From positions 1 through 7,347 of the forward strand of contig WQUN01000032.1 of the NCBI GenBank assembly GCA_009782085.1: a DNA stretch of 7,347 bases. The letters run 5' to 3'. Of this stretch, positions 1 to 6,582 are shown piece by piece; positions within the stretch are counted from its first letter, which is position 1; each line of letters starts with the position of its first letter. Both the position numbers and the translations under genes were made by a program. Source of the stretch: Bacillota bacterium (GTDB lineage: Bacteria; Bacillota; Clostridia; Lachnospirales; WQUN01). Under the pieces are notes generated by a model. That model did no database searches, had not been told where the DNA came from, and saw only the letters and a program-made list of their open reading frames with translations.

Positions 1-188
1 AAGATTCTTCGGCTTCGCCTCAGAATGACAATGAGCAGTTACTTCTGGGATGATGTACTAGCTTCCAGCTTCCAGTACAACGTATCGTAAATAAAGGCCC
101 AAATGTCATCCTGAGCGTAGCGAAGGATCTAAGATTCTTCGGCTTCGCCTCAGAATGACAATGAGCAGTTACTTCTGGGATGATGTAC
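1..188. repeat. 130-bp tandem duplication, intergenic
   Basis: Bases 1-58 and 131-188 are identical, giving a direct repeat with a period of 130 bp. After base 188 the copies differ by one base and then diverge. The first copy holds two complete heptamers of the agcttcc type (60-73) before unrelated sequence, while the second runs into a much longer heptamer array. The window opens in the middle of the palindrome that spans the copy junction, so another half-unit probably lies upstream of base 1. No gene is visible in bases 1-243. This looks like a dispersed intergenic repeat that has duplicated locally; its family was not identified by search. Confidence 0.9.
104..160. repeat. Imperfect palindrome (TGTCATCCTGAG / CTCAGAATGACA)
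   Basis: The left arm 104-130 begins TGTCATCCTGAG and the right arm 131-160 ends CTCAGAATGACA. The reverse complement of the right arm matches the left with a few mismatches and a small length difference, so a transcript could fold into a long hairpin with almost no loop. Palindromes of this kind (TGTCATTCTGAG...) are familiar to me as dispersed intergenic repeats in many bacterial genomes. It lies 3' of tsf on the tsf-coding strand and could stabilise or end that transcript, but the U-run expected of an intrinsic terminator is missing. Confidence 0.8.
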
Positions 189-189
189 C

Positions 190-266
190 AGCTTCTAGCT
201 TCTAGCTTCCAGTTTCCAGCTTCTAGTTTCTAGTTTCTAGTTTCTAGTTTCTAGTATCTAGCTGCC
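190..266. repeat. 7-bp tandem array (agyttyy), 11 units
   Basis: Eleven consecutive heptamers starting at 190: agcttct twice, agcttcc, agtttcc, agcttct, agtttct four times, then the degenerate agtatct and agctgcc. Units differ mainly by C/T changes at two positions. Because 7 is not a multiple of 3, the recurring CTA (TAG on the minus strand) falls in all three minus frames, so any reading frame entering the array soon stops. The array covers the last codons and the stop of tsf. Two shorter-array units occur at 60-73 in the upstream copy, suggesting copy-number change by slippage. Confidence 0.92.
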
Positions 267-1179
267 TGCTGACTTCCTCCGCGAAATTGTTCGCCTTTTT
301 CTCCAGGCCCTCGCCGGTCTCGTAGCGCATGAAGCGCGTCACGGTTATCGCGGAGCCGATCTCCTTGCCGATTCCCTCCAGGTACTTCCCGACGGTCAGC
401 TCGGAATCCCTCACGTACTCCTGATCCAGCAGGCAGAGCTCCCTGAGGTTCTTTTCCAGGCGGCCGGCGATCATCTTCTCGATGATATTGCGCGGCTTGG
501 GGTTGTCCTCGTTGAGCGCCTGCTGGGTGAGTATCTCCTTTTCCTTCGCCAGGAACTCCTCCGGGATCTCGTTCCTGTGCACGAACTGCGGGCTCATCGC
601 CGCGATCTGCATACAGACGTTCTTCCCGGCCTCAACCAGGGCGTCGTTCACGACTTCGGAGCGCATCTCCAAAAGGACGGCCACCCGCCCGCCGCCGTGG
701 ATGTAGCTTACGAGGGCCCCGTTTCCCGTCCTGACGAATTTATCGAACCGGCGGATGTCGAGCTTTTCGCCGATGACGGATATTTTATGCGTAAGGGCTT
801 CCTTAACGGTCACCGACGGGTCGGCGATCCACTTTTCGACATGGAACTCGTCCATGCTCTTCGCGTCCGAGGCGGCGGCCTGCGCCAGCACGTCCGCCAC
901 GAAATTCTGGAACTCCTGGTTCTTGGCCACGAAATCCGTTTCGCTGTTGACCTCCACTATGACCCCGACGCCGTTGTCCGGGGTGATAAGCGCCGTCACG
1001 ACGCCCTCGGAGGCGATCCTTCCGGCCTTCTTGGCCGCCGCCGAAAGCCCCTTCTCGCGCAGGATGTCTATGGCGCGGTCGAAATCCCCGTCCGCCTCCA
1101 CGAGAGCGTTCTTGCAGTCGGTCATGCCCGCGCCGGTGCGCTCCCTCAGTTCCTTAACCATTGCCGCCGTTACGGCCAT
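244..1179 (-). CDS. tsf: Translation elongation factor EF-Ts
   Basis: EF-Ts is the cytoplasmic guanine nucleotide exchange factor that regenerates EF-Tu-GTP from EF-Tu-GDP. The 311-residue product has the N-terminal UBA-like helical domain (residues 1-45, VKELRERTGAGMTDCKNAL). The diagnostic TDFVAKN motif, which contacts EF-Tu, is at residues 81-87. Two dimerisation-type subdomains follow, including IHGGGRVAVLLE at 160-171 and IIEKMIAGRLEKNLRE at 232-247. It is the long form (about 280-310 residues) rather than the roughly 200-residue form. The start at 1179 has an AAAGGAG Shine-Dalgarno (1188-1194) 8 nt upstream and gives the canonical N-terminus. The gene lies 36 nt after rpsB, the conserved operon order. 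Oddity: family proteins normally end near FAEEVSRQ; here the last residues (LDTRN) and the stop are encoded by a 7-bp repeat array. Confidence 0.98.
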   Translation of the reverse strand: MAVTAAMVKELRERTGAGMTDCKNALVEADGDFDRAIDILREKGLSAAAKKAGRIASEGVVTALITPDNGVGVIVEVNSETDFVAKNQEFQNFVADVLAQAAASDAKSMDEFHVEKWIADPSVTVKEALTHKISVIGEKLDIRRFDKFVRTGNGALVSYIHGGGRVAVLLEMRSEVVNDALVEAGKNVCMQIAAMSPQFVHRNEIPEEFLAKEKEILTQQALNEDNPKPRNIIEKMIAGRLEKNLRELCLLDQEYVRDSELTVGKYLEGIGKEIGSAITVTRFMRYETGEGLEKKANNFAEEVSRQLDTRN

Positions 1180-1215
1180 ATCGTTTGCTCCTTTATTTAT
1201 ATGTTGTTGTATAAT

Positions 1216-2019
1216 TTACATCTGCTCGTAGTCGTCGGCGCCGGCGCCCATGATCTCCTCGGCCTCGCCGATCTCGTCCTCCCCGTTCCCATAGGAGGCC
1301 GCGTCCGCGGCCTTTTCGGCCGTCGTCTCGAACTGCGCGCCTTGCCTGGCCTCGACCACCGCGTCGGCGATCTTGCCGGCGATGAGCTTGACGGCGCGTA
1401 TGGCGTCGTCGTTGCCGGGGATCACGTAATCGACCTCGTCCGGGTCGCAGTTCGTGTCCACGATGGCCACTATCGGGATGCCCAGGTTCCGCGCCTCCTG
1501 GATGGCGATGCGCTCCTTGCGCGGGTCCACGATGAAGAGCACGTCGGGCACCTGGCGCATGTCCTTGATGCCGCCGACGTTCTTCTCGAGCTTCTCTAGC
1601 TCGTGGTTGAGCGCGGCGACCTCTTTTTTCGGGAGCTGGTCGAATACGCCGCTGTCCCGCATGTTCATGAGGCTTTTGTACCTCTGGATGCGGCTCTTGA
1701 TGGTGTTGAAATTGGTCAGCATACCGCCGAGCCAGCGCTCGTTGACATAGAACATGCCGCAGCGCTCCGCCTCTTCGCGGATCGACTCCTGCGCCTGCTT
1801 CTTCGTGCCGACGAAGAGGATCTCCCCGCCGTCGCGGACGACCTCCGCCACGGCCTTGTAGGCCTCGTCGACCTTCCTGACGGTCTTCTGGAGATCTATG
1901 ATATAGATCCCGTTTCTCTCGGCGAAGATATACTCCGCCATTTTGGGGTTCCACCTTCTGGTCTGATGCCCGAAGTGGACGCCCGCCTCCAGCAGCTGTT
2001 TCATCGAAATCACAGCCAT
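1216..2019 (-). CDS. rpsB: 30S ribosomal protein S2
   Basis: S2 binds late to the 30S subunit near 16S rRNA helices 26 and 35-40 and is needed for S1 association in bacteria that have S1. The 267-residue product shows the family N-terminus with GVHFGHQTRRWNPKM at residues 13-27. A second signature block runs from about 158 to 210 (PDVLFIVDPRKER, IPIVAIVDTNCDPD, YVIPGNDDAIRAV). The last 40 or so residues form an acidic, variable tail. The start at 2019 is chosen because it yields the conserved MAVISMKQ terminus and has a GGGAGGT Shine-Dalgarno (2028-2034) 8 nt upstream. The frame stays open upstream of this ATG, but that stretch is leader repeat sequence with no S2 similarity. It is first in the rpsB-tsf operon, with a strong promoter candidate about 310 nt upstream. 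Confidence 0.98.
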   Translation of the reverse strand: MAVISMKQLLEAGVHFGHQTRRWNPKMAEYIFAERNGIYIIDLQKTVRKVDEAYKAVAEVVRDGGEILFVGTKKQAQESIREEAERCGMFYVNERWLGGMLTNFNTIKSRIQRYKSLMNMRDSGVFDQLPKKEVAALNHELEKLEKNVGGIKDMRQVPDVLFIVDPRKERIAIQEARNLGIPIVAIVDTNCDPDEVDYVIPGNDDAIRAVKLIAGKIADAVVEARQGAQFETTAEKAADAASYGNGEDEIGEAEEIMGAGADDYEQM

Positions 2020-2090
2020 AACTGCATACCTCCCGGTTAGACTTCCGCCGCGCGTTTTCACCGGAACGGGTCCTTCGCAAACCCATTGCG

Positions 2091-2222
2091 CCGGAGCGCG
2101 AAAACATTGGCCTATACCGGAGCGCGAAAACATTAACCGACGACGTCGACATGAGGAGGTTAATGTTTTCGCACTCCGGTACAATTTGCCGACGTCGTCG
2201 GCAAAATGTTTTCAGCCTCCGG
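2091..2222. repeat. Four-copy palindromic repeat cluster in rpsB leader
   Basis: The 18-mer CCGGAGCGCGAAAACATT occurs at 2091-2108 and 2117-2134. Inverted copies lie at 2162-2179 (one mismatch) and 2205-2222 (three mismatches). The second and third copies sit in a 24-bp inverted repeat, 2115-2138 against 2158-2181, with one mismatch and a 19-nt loop. A separate near-perfect palindrome with 10-bp arms around a single T is at 2185-2205 (core GCCGACGTCGTCGGC), and its 12-base core is complementary to 2137-2148. The layout resembles REP/BIME-type clusters of paired palindromes. No protein-coding signature is present. Confidence 0.88.
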
Positions 2223-2276
2223 CATAACCGGCACCGGAAAACGGACAAGCGGCGTGTGCGATCACCGGCGATAGGC

Positions 2277-2311
2277 GGCGCGGGGCGCCTTTCGGCCCCG
2301 AAGCCCGCGCC
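2277..2311 (-). promoter_or_regulatory. GC-rich stem-loop at start of rpsB leader
   Basis: GGCGCGGG (2277-2284) and CCCGCGCC (2304-2311) are perfect 8-bp complementary arms around a 19-nt interior. On the transcript strand the interior could form a second GC stem capped by GAAA, a GNRA-type tetraloop. It would lie about 12 nt after the predicted transcription start. It may stabilise the 5' end or take part in leader folding; no U-run follows, so it is not an intrinsic terminator. Confidence 0.5.
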
Positions 2312-2330
2312 AATGCCGGTGTCAACGCGT

Positions 2331-2359
2331 AATATACCACATGAAAGATAAAAATGCAA
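2331..2359 (-). promoter_or_regulatory. Sigma-70-type promoter for rpsB-tsf
   Basis: Read on the minus strand, TTGCAT (2354-2359) is followed after exactly 17 bp by TATATT (2331-2336), which is 5/6 to the consensus -10. The -35 keeps only the TTG. Initiation would fall near 2323-2325. A consensus TTGACA at 2320-2325 has no matching -10 at the right distance and is not treated as a second promoter. The element lies between the HIT gene and rpsB, so rpsB-tsf can be transcribed independently of the upstream pair. Confidence 0.6.
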
Positions 2360-2433
2360 GGACGGGATGAAAATTTGAAATTTGTGACAACAGCGGCGCA
2401 TGGGAAAATACTGAACGGAGCAATAAATCCCGT

Positions 2434-2865
2434 TTATAATCCCTTCGCTTCCTGTTTCAGTTTCCTCAGCATTCTCTCAAACTCCTCCGGCCCCGGGTCC
2501 AGCCTCCCCTTGGCCCTTGTCAGCGACACCCCGTCCCCAAAAAATCTGGGTATTATGTGCAGATGAAAATGCCCGACCTCCTGGCCGGCCGCCTCCCCGT
2601 TGTTCTGCAGGAGGTTCAGGCCGTCGCAGCCCGTGGCCTCCCGGATCCTAGCGGCGAGCCTTTGCGCCAGCGGCAAAAGCCTCCCGGCCGCGTCGGGCGG
2701 CAGGCCGAACAGGTCGTCGCAGTGCTCCTTCGTGATTATCAGCGTATGCCCCATGTTGCGCGGGTACCGGTCCAGGATGGCGATGAACTCGCCGTCCTCA
2801 TAGACTTTGTACGACGGTATCCCGCCGCGCGCTATTTTGCAGAACAGACAGTCATCCTTGGTCAT
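2434..2865 (-). CDS. HIT-family (histidine triad) nucleotide-binding protein
   Basis: A 143-residue product of the Hint-type HIT superfamily, enzymes that bind nucleotides and hydrolyse phosphoramidates or dinucleoside polyphosphates in the cytoplasm. The triad is visible as H99-F-H101-L-H103 in QEVGHFHLHIIPR; the central histidine is the expected nucleophile. An N-terminal C6-LF-C9 pair, with H48 and H99, matches the zinc-site pattern of many bacterial HIT proteins. The block NLLQNNGEAAGQEVGH (84-99) is the usual run into the triad. The start at 2865 has a GGAGG Shine-Dalgarno (2873-2877) 7 nt away. It begins 14 nt after the pepF stop, so the two are probably cotranscribed. The physiological substrate cannot be told from sequence. 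No clear terminator follows it. Confidence 0.94.
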   Translation of the reverse strand: MTKDDCLFCKIARGGIPSYKVYEDGEFIAILDRYPRNMGHTLIITKEHCDDLFGLPPDAAGRLLPLAQRLAARIREATGCDGLNLLQNNGEAAGQEVGHFHLHIIPRFFGDGVSLTRAKGRLDPGPEEFERMLRKLKQEAKGL

Positions 2866-2879
2866 AGCAGCCCCTCCGT

Positions 2880-4670
2880 TTATAAACTCTCCATCTCGTC
2901 CAGCAGTTCCTTAAACACCGTCAGCGCCTCGCGCACCGGCAGGGGCGCGGACATGTCCACGCCGGCCGTTTTCAGCAGGTCTATCGGGTAGACGCTGGAG
3001 CCGCCTTTCAAAAACTCCGTGTACGCCCGGACGGCCGGCTCTCCCTCCCGCAGTATCCTCTTCGAGAAGGCGATGGCCGCCGAAAAGCCGGTGGCGTACT
3101 GGAAAACGTAATAGTCGTTGTAGAAATGCGGGATCCTGGCCCACTCCATGTCGATCTGACTGTCGATTACCATGTCCGGGCCGAAGTAGGCCCCGCAGAG
3201 CCCCCTGTAGTACGCGTTCAGCGCCTCCAGCGTCAGCGGCTCGCCCCTGTCGGCCATTTCGTGGACGTGGAGCTCAAACTCCGCGAACATCGTCTGGCGG
3301 AAGACCGTGCCCTTGAACTGCTCGAGGAAATAGTTGACCAGATACGCCTTCATGGCGGGGTCGGACGTGTTCTCCCTAAGCCAGGCCATCAGCAGCGCCT
3401 CGTTGCAGGTGGAGGCCACCTCCGCCAGGAAGATGCCGTGGCCGCCGTAGACGTGGGGCTGGGTCGTCCAGGAATAGTGCGCGTGCAGCGCGTGGCCCAT
3501 CTCGTGGGCTATGGTGAACATGTCGTCGATCTTGCCGTCGTAGTTCAGGAGCACGTAGGGGTGCGCGCTGTACGCGCCCCAGGAGTAGGCCCCGCTGCGC
3601 TTGCCCTCGTTCTCGTAGACGTCGATCCAGCCGCTTTCGCGCGCCGTCTCCAGGACGCGCGCGTACTCCGGCCCCATGACCGCCAGGGCCTTCATGATCT
3701 TCCCCCAGGCGTCGTCATAGCCGATGTTCGTGTCGATATCCGGGACGATCGGCGCGTAGACGTCGTACATGCGGAGCTCCGGCAGGTTCAGCCGCTTCTT
3801 GCGGAGGCGGACGTACCTGTGCATCTGGGGCAGGAACTCCCGAACCGTGGCTATCAGGTTCATATAGACTTCCTCGGGAATGTTGTTGCCCGAGAGCGAC
3901 GCGGCCAAAGCCGACGGATATTTCCTGGCGCGGGAATAGAAAAGGTCCTTTTTGACGCTCGCGCCGTAAGTGGCGGCCAAAGTGTTTTTCAGCCTGTGGA
4001 ACGAGTCATAATAAGTCACGAAGGTGTTCCTGCGCACGTCCCTGTTCGGGCTCTCCATCAAAGAGCCGTACCTGCCGTGGGTGACTTCGACCTCCTCGCC
4101 GTTTTCGTTGACGACGCTTCCGAACTTCATGTCCGCGTCGTTGAGCATTTCGAAGATGTTTTCGGGGCCGACGGCGATCTCGCCCACGTTCGCCAGCATC
4201 TCCTCCATCTCGGGGGAGAGGATGTGCTCCCTCTGGCGGTTCAGGTTGTCGAGGTAGTGCCCGAAGACCCGGAGGCCTGGCTCTTCCGCCATGAACGCCG
4301 CGAGCGTCTCCGCCGGGATCGACAGTATCTCCGGCTCCATGAACGACGTGGCGGAACTGAGCTTCACGGCCAAAGTGTCGGCCTTTTCGGCCATGCCCTG
4401 CCCGGCCGGCTCCGCGCCGTCCTCGTGCTTGCGCATATTGGCGTAGACGTAGACCGCCTCGAAGCTCTCGCCGATCCCGTCGGCCTCGGACAGGCAGGCG
4501 AGGAGGTTTCGCGCGGAGGCGGCGAGGGTGTTTTTATAGGCCGCGAAACCGGGCAGGCGGCTTTGGACGGCGTCGAACCGAATTTGCCATTCCGCGTCGG
4601 ACGGGGCCAGGGCCGACAGGTCCCACTTGAACTCGGGGGCGATCTCGGCGCGCTTTTTTGCGGAAATCAT
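2880..4670 (-). CDS. pepF: Oligoendopeptidase F, M3 family zinc metallopeptidase
   Basis: Cytosolic endopeptidase that cuts short peptides, in the M3B (PepF) group. The 596-residue length is normal for the family. The zinc site is H389-E-M-G-H393 in FTIAHEMGHALHAHYS, with E390 as the catalytic base, and the third ligand is E417 in FLAEVAST, 24 residues later. Other typical blocks are GAYSWGAYSAHPYVLLNY (360-377) and IPHFYNDYYVFQYATG (513-528). The N-terminal 180 residues form the usual helical PepF N-domain (FKWDLSAL near the start). No signal peptide is visible. The start at 4670 has an AAGGAG Shine-Dalgarno (4677-4682) at good distance. It is transcribed divergently from glgA and leads the pepF-HIT pair. 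The gene is intact, with no missing key residue. Confidence 0.97.
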   Translation of the reverse strand: MISAKKRAEIAPEFKWDLSALAPSDAEWQIRFDAVQSRLPGFAAYKNTLAASARNLLACLSEADGIGESFEAVYVYANMRKHEDGAEPAGQGMAEKADTLAVKLSSATSFMEPEILSIPAETLAAFMAEEPGLRVFGHYLDNLNRQREHILSPEMEEMLANVGEIAVGPENIFEMLNDADMKFGSVVNENGEEVEVTHGRYGSLMESPNRDVRRNTFVTYYDSFHRLKNTLAATYGASVKKDLFYSRARKYPSALAASLSGNNIPEEVYMNLIATVREFLPQMHRYVRLRKKRLNLPELRMYDVYAPIVPDIDTNIGYDDAWGKIMKALAVMGPEYARVLETARESGWIDVYENEGKRSGAYSWGAYSAHPYVLLNYDGKIDDMFTIAHEMGHALHAHYSWTTQPHVYGGHGIFLAEVASTCNEALLMAWLRENTSDPAMKAYLVNYFLEQFKGTVFRQTMFAEFELHVHEMADRGEPLTLEALNAYYRGLCGAYFGPDMVIDSQIDMEWARIPHFYNDYYVFQYATGFSAAIAFSKRILREGEPAVRAYTEFLKGGSSVYPIDLLKTAGVDMSAPLPVREALTVFKELLDEMESL

Positions 4671-4691
4671 AGGATTCTCCTTCTGTGGATG

Positions 4692-4720
4692 TTTACAACC
4701 ACCGCCGATGATTATATAAT
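4692..4720 (+). promoter_or_regulatory. Sigma-70-type promoter for glgA
   Basis: TTTACA (4692-4697, 5/6 to consensus) is followed after 17 bp by a perfect TATAAT (4715-4720). Initiation near 4727 gives a 5' UTR of about 48 nt ending in the glgA Shine-Dalgarno at 4760-4765. This is the best promoter match in the window. Confidence 0.82.
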
Positions 4721-4740
4721 AAAACCCACGGACAATACAA
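4711..4740 (-). promoter_or_regulatory. Divergent promoter for pepF-HIT
   Basis: The decamer ATTATATAAT (4711-4720) is a perfect palindrome, so a consensus TATAAT also reads on the minus strand (4711-4716). A weak minus-strand -35, TTGTAT (4735-4740), lies 18 bp upstream. Initiation near 4704 would give a 5' UTR of about 35 nt for pepF. The two -10 elements share bases 4715-4716, so RNA polymerase could occupy only one direction at a time. Confidence 0.6.
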
Positions 4741-4774
4741 TATGATATATCAGCATAACAGGGGGAAATTCGAC

Positions 4775-6514
4775 ATGCCCGTTAAAACCAGCAAAAAGAA
4801 CGGCCCGAAAACCGATATGACCGCCGGGACAGGGAAATCCGCCGCGAAAGCCGGCCCGGCCGCCGGAACAACAAAATCCGGAGCTAAGTCAGGCTCGGCG
4901 GCAAAAATAACAAAATCCGCCGCGGGAACCGGCCAGTCCAATGTAACAACGGCCGCCGGAGTATCCGCAGCGGAACCCGCCCCTGCCGCGACGGAAGTCC
5001 AAAACCCTTTGCCCGCCGAAAAACCTTCGCCCGCCGCAAGCGAAAAAACCGTCGCCAAAACCGGCGGTTCCGGCGACGGCCGGCTGAGGATCCTGATAGT
5101 CTCCCCGGAAGTGAACCCCTATTCCAAGAGCGGCGGCCTCGGCGACGTGGCCGGCTCGCTGCCGAAGGCGCTCCGCGAGAGGGGCGTGGACGCGCGCGTC
5201 GTGCTCCCGCGCTATTACGGCGTCAACAAGGACAACCTGCGCGGCCTCAAATATATCGACAGCTTTCTGATCCACCTGTCCTGGCGCAAGCAGAGCGCGT
5301 CGGTATACTCCTTCGACGGCGAGGGCGGCGTCCCGGTCTATCTGATAGAAAACGACTACTACTTCGGCAGGGACGGAATGTACGGCTACAACGACGACTA
5401 TGAGCGCTTCGCCTTTTTCTCGAAGGCCGCCGTGGAATTCCTCAGCATGGCCGATTTCAGGCCCGACGTCATCCACTTCAACGACTGGCAGACCGGCCTC
5501 GGCCCCGTCTACCTCCGCGACGTCTACAAGGGCTTCACGTTCTACAAGGACATGAAAAGCCTGTTCACGATACACAACCTTCGCTATCAGGGCGTGTTCG
5601 GACGCGAGATCCTCTGGTCGGTGGACTTGAACGACGGATATTTCACCAACGGCGCGCTGGAGTTTTACGGCAAGGTCAGCTATATGAAGGGCGGGATCGC
5701 CTATTCCGACGCCGTCTCCACGGTCAGCGAAACCTACGCGAGGGAAATTTCGGGCGGCCTGTTCGATTACGGCATGGCGGGCCTCCTGCGGAGCCGCGGC
5801 GACCGCATGTTCGGCATAACGAACGGCATCGACGCGGCCAAAAACGACCCCGCCGCCGACCCGCGCATATTCGAGCGCTTCAGCGCCGAAGCCCCGGAGG
5901 GGAAGAAGGTCAACAAGGCCAGGCTGCAGGAGCAGCTCGGCCTCCCCGCGCGGGACGTCCCGATGATCGCGATAATCTCGCGGCTGGTCGACCAGAAGGG
6001 GCTCGACCTGGTCGCCGTGGCGATGGACGAGCTTATCGGCAAGGACGTCCAGCTGGCGGTCCTGGGCACGGGCGACGGCCGCTACGAGAACCTCTTCCGT
6101 CACTACGCCTGGCGCGCGCCGGACAAGGTCAGCGCGAACATCTTTTTCAGCGACGAACTGGCGCAGAGGCTATACGCCGCGTCGGACATGTTCCTCATGC
6201 CGTCGCTGTTCGAGCCCTGCGGCTTGGGGCAGCTCTTCGCGATGCGCTACGGCTCCGTGCCGATCGTGCGCATGACCGGCGGTCTGGCGGACACCGTCGC
6301 GAACTATGACCCGGCGACCGGACGCGGCACGGGCTTCGTTTTCCGCGACTACGACGCCCGGGGGATGATGTGGGCCGTGAACGAGGCGCTGAAACTTTAC
6401 GGCGACCGGGACGAATGGGCGCGGCTCGTGAAAAACTGCATGGAGAGCGATTTTTCGTGGGACAAGTCCGCGGAGAGGTATATAGAGTTGTACGGGAAGA
6501 TGAAGGGGATGTGA
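4775..6514 (+). CDS. glgA: Glycogen synthase (ADP-glucose type, GT5) with long N-terminal tail
   Basis: Transfers glucose from ADP-glucose to the non-reducing end of alpha-1,4-glucan in the cytoplasm. The 579-residue product has the GT5/GT4-type double Rossmann fold. The donor-loop motif K118-S-G-G-L is at 118-122, with TIHNLRYQGVFG (265-276) including H267. STVSETYA is at 315-322, ISRLVDQKGL at 401-410 (R403, K408), and FEPCGLGQLFAMRYG at 479-493 (E480). VRMTGGLADTV closes the acceptor/donor site at 498-508. Residues 1 to about 102 form a low-complexity K/A/T/G/S/P tail absent from typical GlgA (about 480 residues). ATG 4775 is preferred over the in-frame ATG 4742 because AGGGGG (4760-4765) lies 9 nt upstream of it. 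No start codon lies close to the catalytic domain. The NGID segment lacks the usual following Trp-Asn-Pro. Confidence 0.95.
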   Translation: MPVKTSKKNGPKTDMTAGTGKSAAKAGPAAGTTKSGAKSGSAAKITKSAAGTGQSNVTTAAGVSAAEPAPAATEVQNPLPAEKPSPAASEKTVAKTGGSGDGRLRILIVSPEVNPYSKSGGLGDVAGSLPKALRERGVDARVVLPRYYGVNKDNLRGLKYIDSFLIHLSWRKQSASVYSFDGEGGVPVYLIENDYYFGRDGMYGYNDDYERFAFFSKAAVEFLSMADFRPDVIHFNDWQTGLGPVYLRDVYKGFTFYKDMKSLFTIHNLRYQGVFGREILWSVDLNDGYFTNGALEFYGKVSYMKGGIAYSDAVSTVSETYAREISGGLFDYGMAGLLRSRGDRMFGITNGIDAAKNDPAADPRIFERFSAEAPEGKKVNKARLQEQLGLPARDVPMIAIISRLVDQKGLDLVAVAMDELIGKDVQLAVLGTGDGRYENLFRHYAWRAPDKVSANIFFSDELAQRLYAASDMFLMPSLFEPCGLGQLFAMRYGSVPIVRMTGGLADTVANYDPATGRGTGFVFRDYDARGMMWAVNEALKLYGDRDEWARLVKNCMESDFSWDKSAERYIELYGKMKGM

Positions 6515-6582
6515 ATTTGTGAATCTTACCGGAACAATATGCTTCGTTTATTGTCATAAATTTTGCGATAGCGGGTGATCTC

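Larger units (their letters stand above)
2020..2330 (-). promoter_or_regulatory. Long structured 5' leader of rpsB-tsf
   Basis: There is no credible gene between rpsB and the HIT gene (414 nt). If transcription begins just below the -10 at 2331-2336, the rpsB mRNA has a leader of about 300 nt. On the transcript strand it contains first a GC-rich stem (2311-2277), then a cluster of four palindromic repeats (2222-2091), then the rpsB Shine-Dalgarno. Ribosomal-protein operons are often controlled by binding of one product to such a leader, and S2 leaders are known in some bacteria. I do not recognise a published S2 leader consensus here, so a regulatory role is inference from length and structure. 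Confidence 0.5.

Noticed and set aside
577..1599. 340-codon plus-strand frame opposite tsf and rpsB
   Set aside because: It runs across two well-supported genes and their spacer, with no family signature; the opposite strand carries conserved EF-Ts and S2 motifs.
2020..2184. In-frame 55-residue N-terminal extension of S2
   Set aside because: The extension translates palindromic repeats, has no S2 similarity, and the ATG at 2019 has a good Shine-Dalgarno and the canonical N-terminus.
1193..2401. 402-codon minus-strand frame covering the rpsB leader and rpsB in another frame
   Set aside because: Arg/Gly-rich out-of-frame reading of rpsB. The leader part is open only because palindromic GC-rich repeats lack stops.
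2362..2433. 7-bp inverted repeat ACGGGAT / ATCCCGT between the HIT gene and the rpsB promoter
   Set aside because: The arms are 58 nt apart with no U-run; a chance match at this length is likely.
3126..4745. Very long open frame (539 codons) on the plus strand opposite pepF
   Set aside because: It mirrors pepF codon by codon, is rich in R, V, H and D as expected for the antisense of a GC-rich gene, and shows no family motif or ribosome site. pepF on the other strand has complete catalytic motifs.
4742..4774. Earlier in-frame ATG for glgA
   Set aside because: It lacks a ribosome site, whereas the ATG at 4775 has AGGGGG 9 nt upstream. It remains possible but less likely.
4889..6103. 404-codon minus-strand frame opposite glgA
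   Set aside because: Composition is that of an antisense shadow, there are no recognisable motifs, and glgA is unambiguous.
6534..6554. Small hairpin ACAATA / TATTGT after glgA followed by aaatttt
   Set aside because: Only six A/T-rich pairs around a 9-nt loop; too weak to call an intrinsic terminator.
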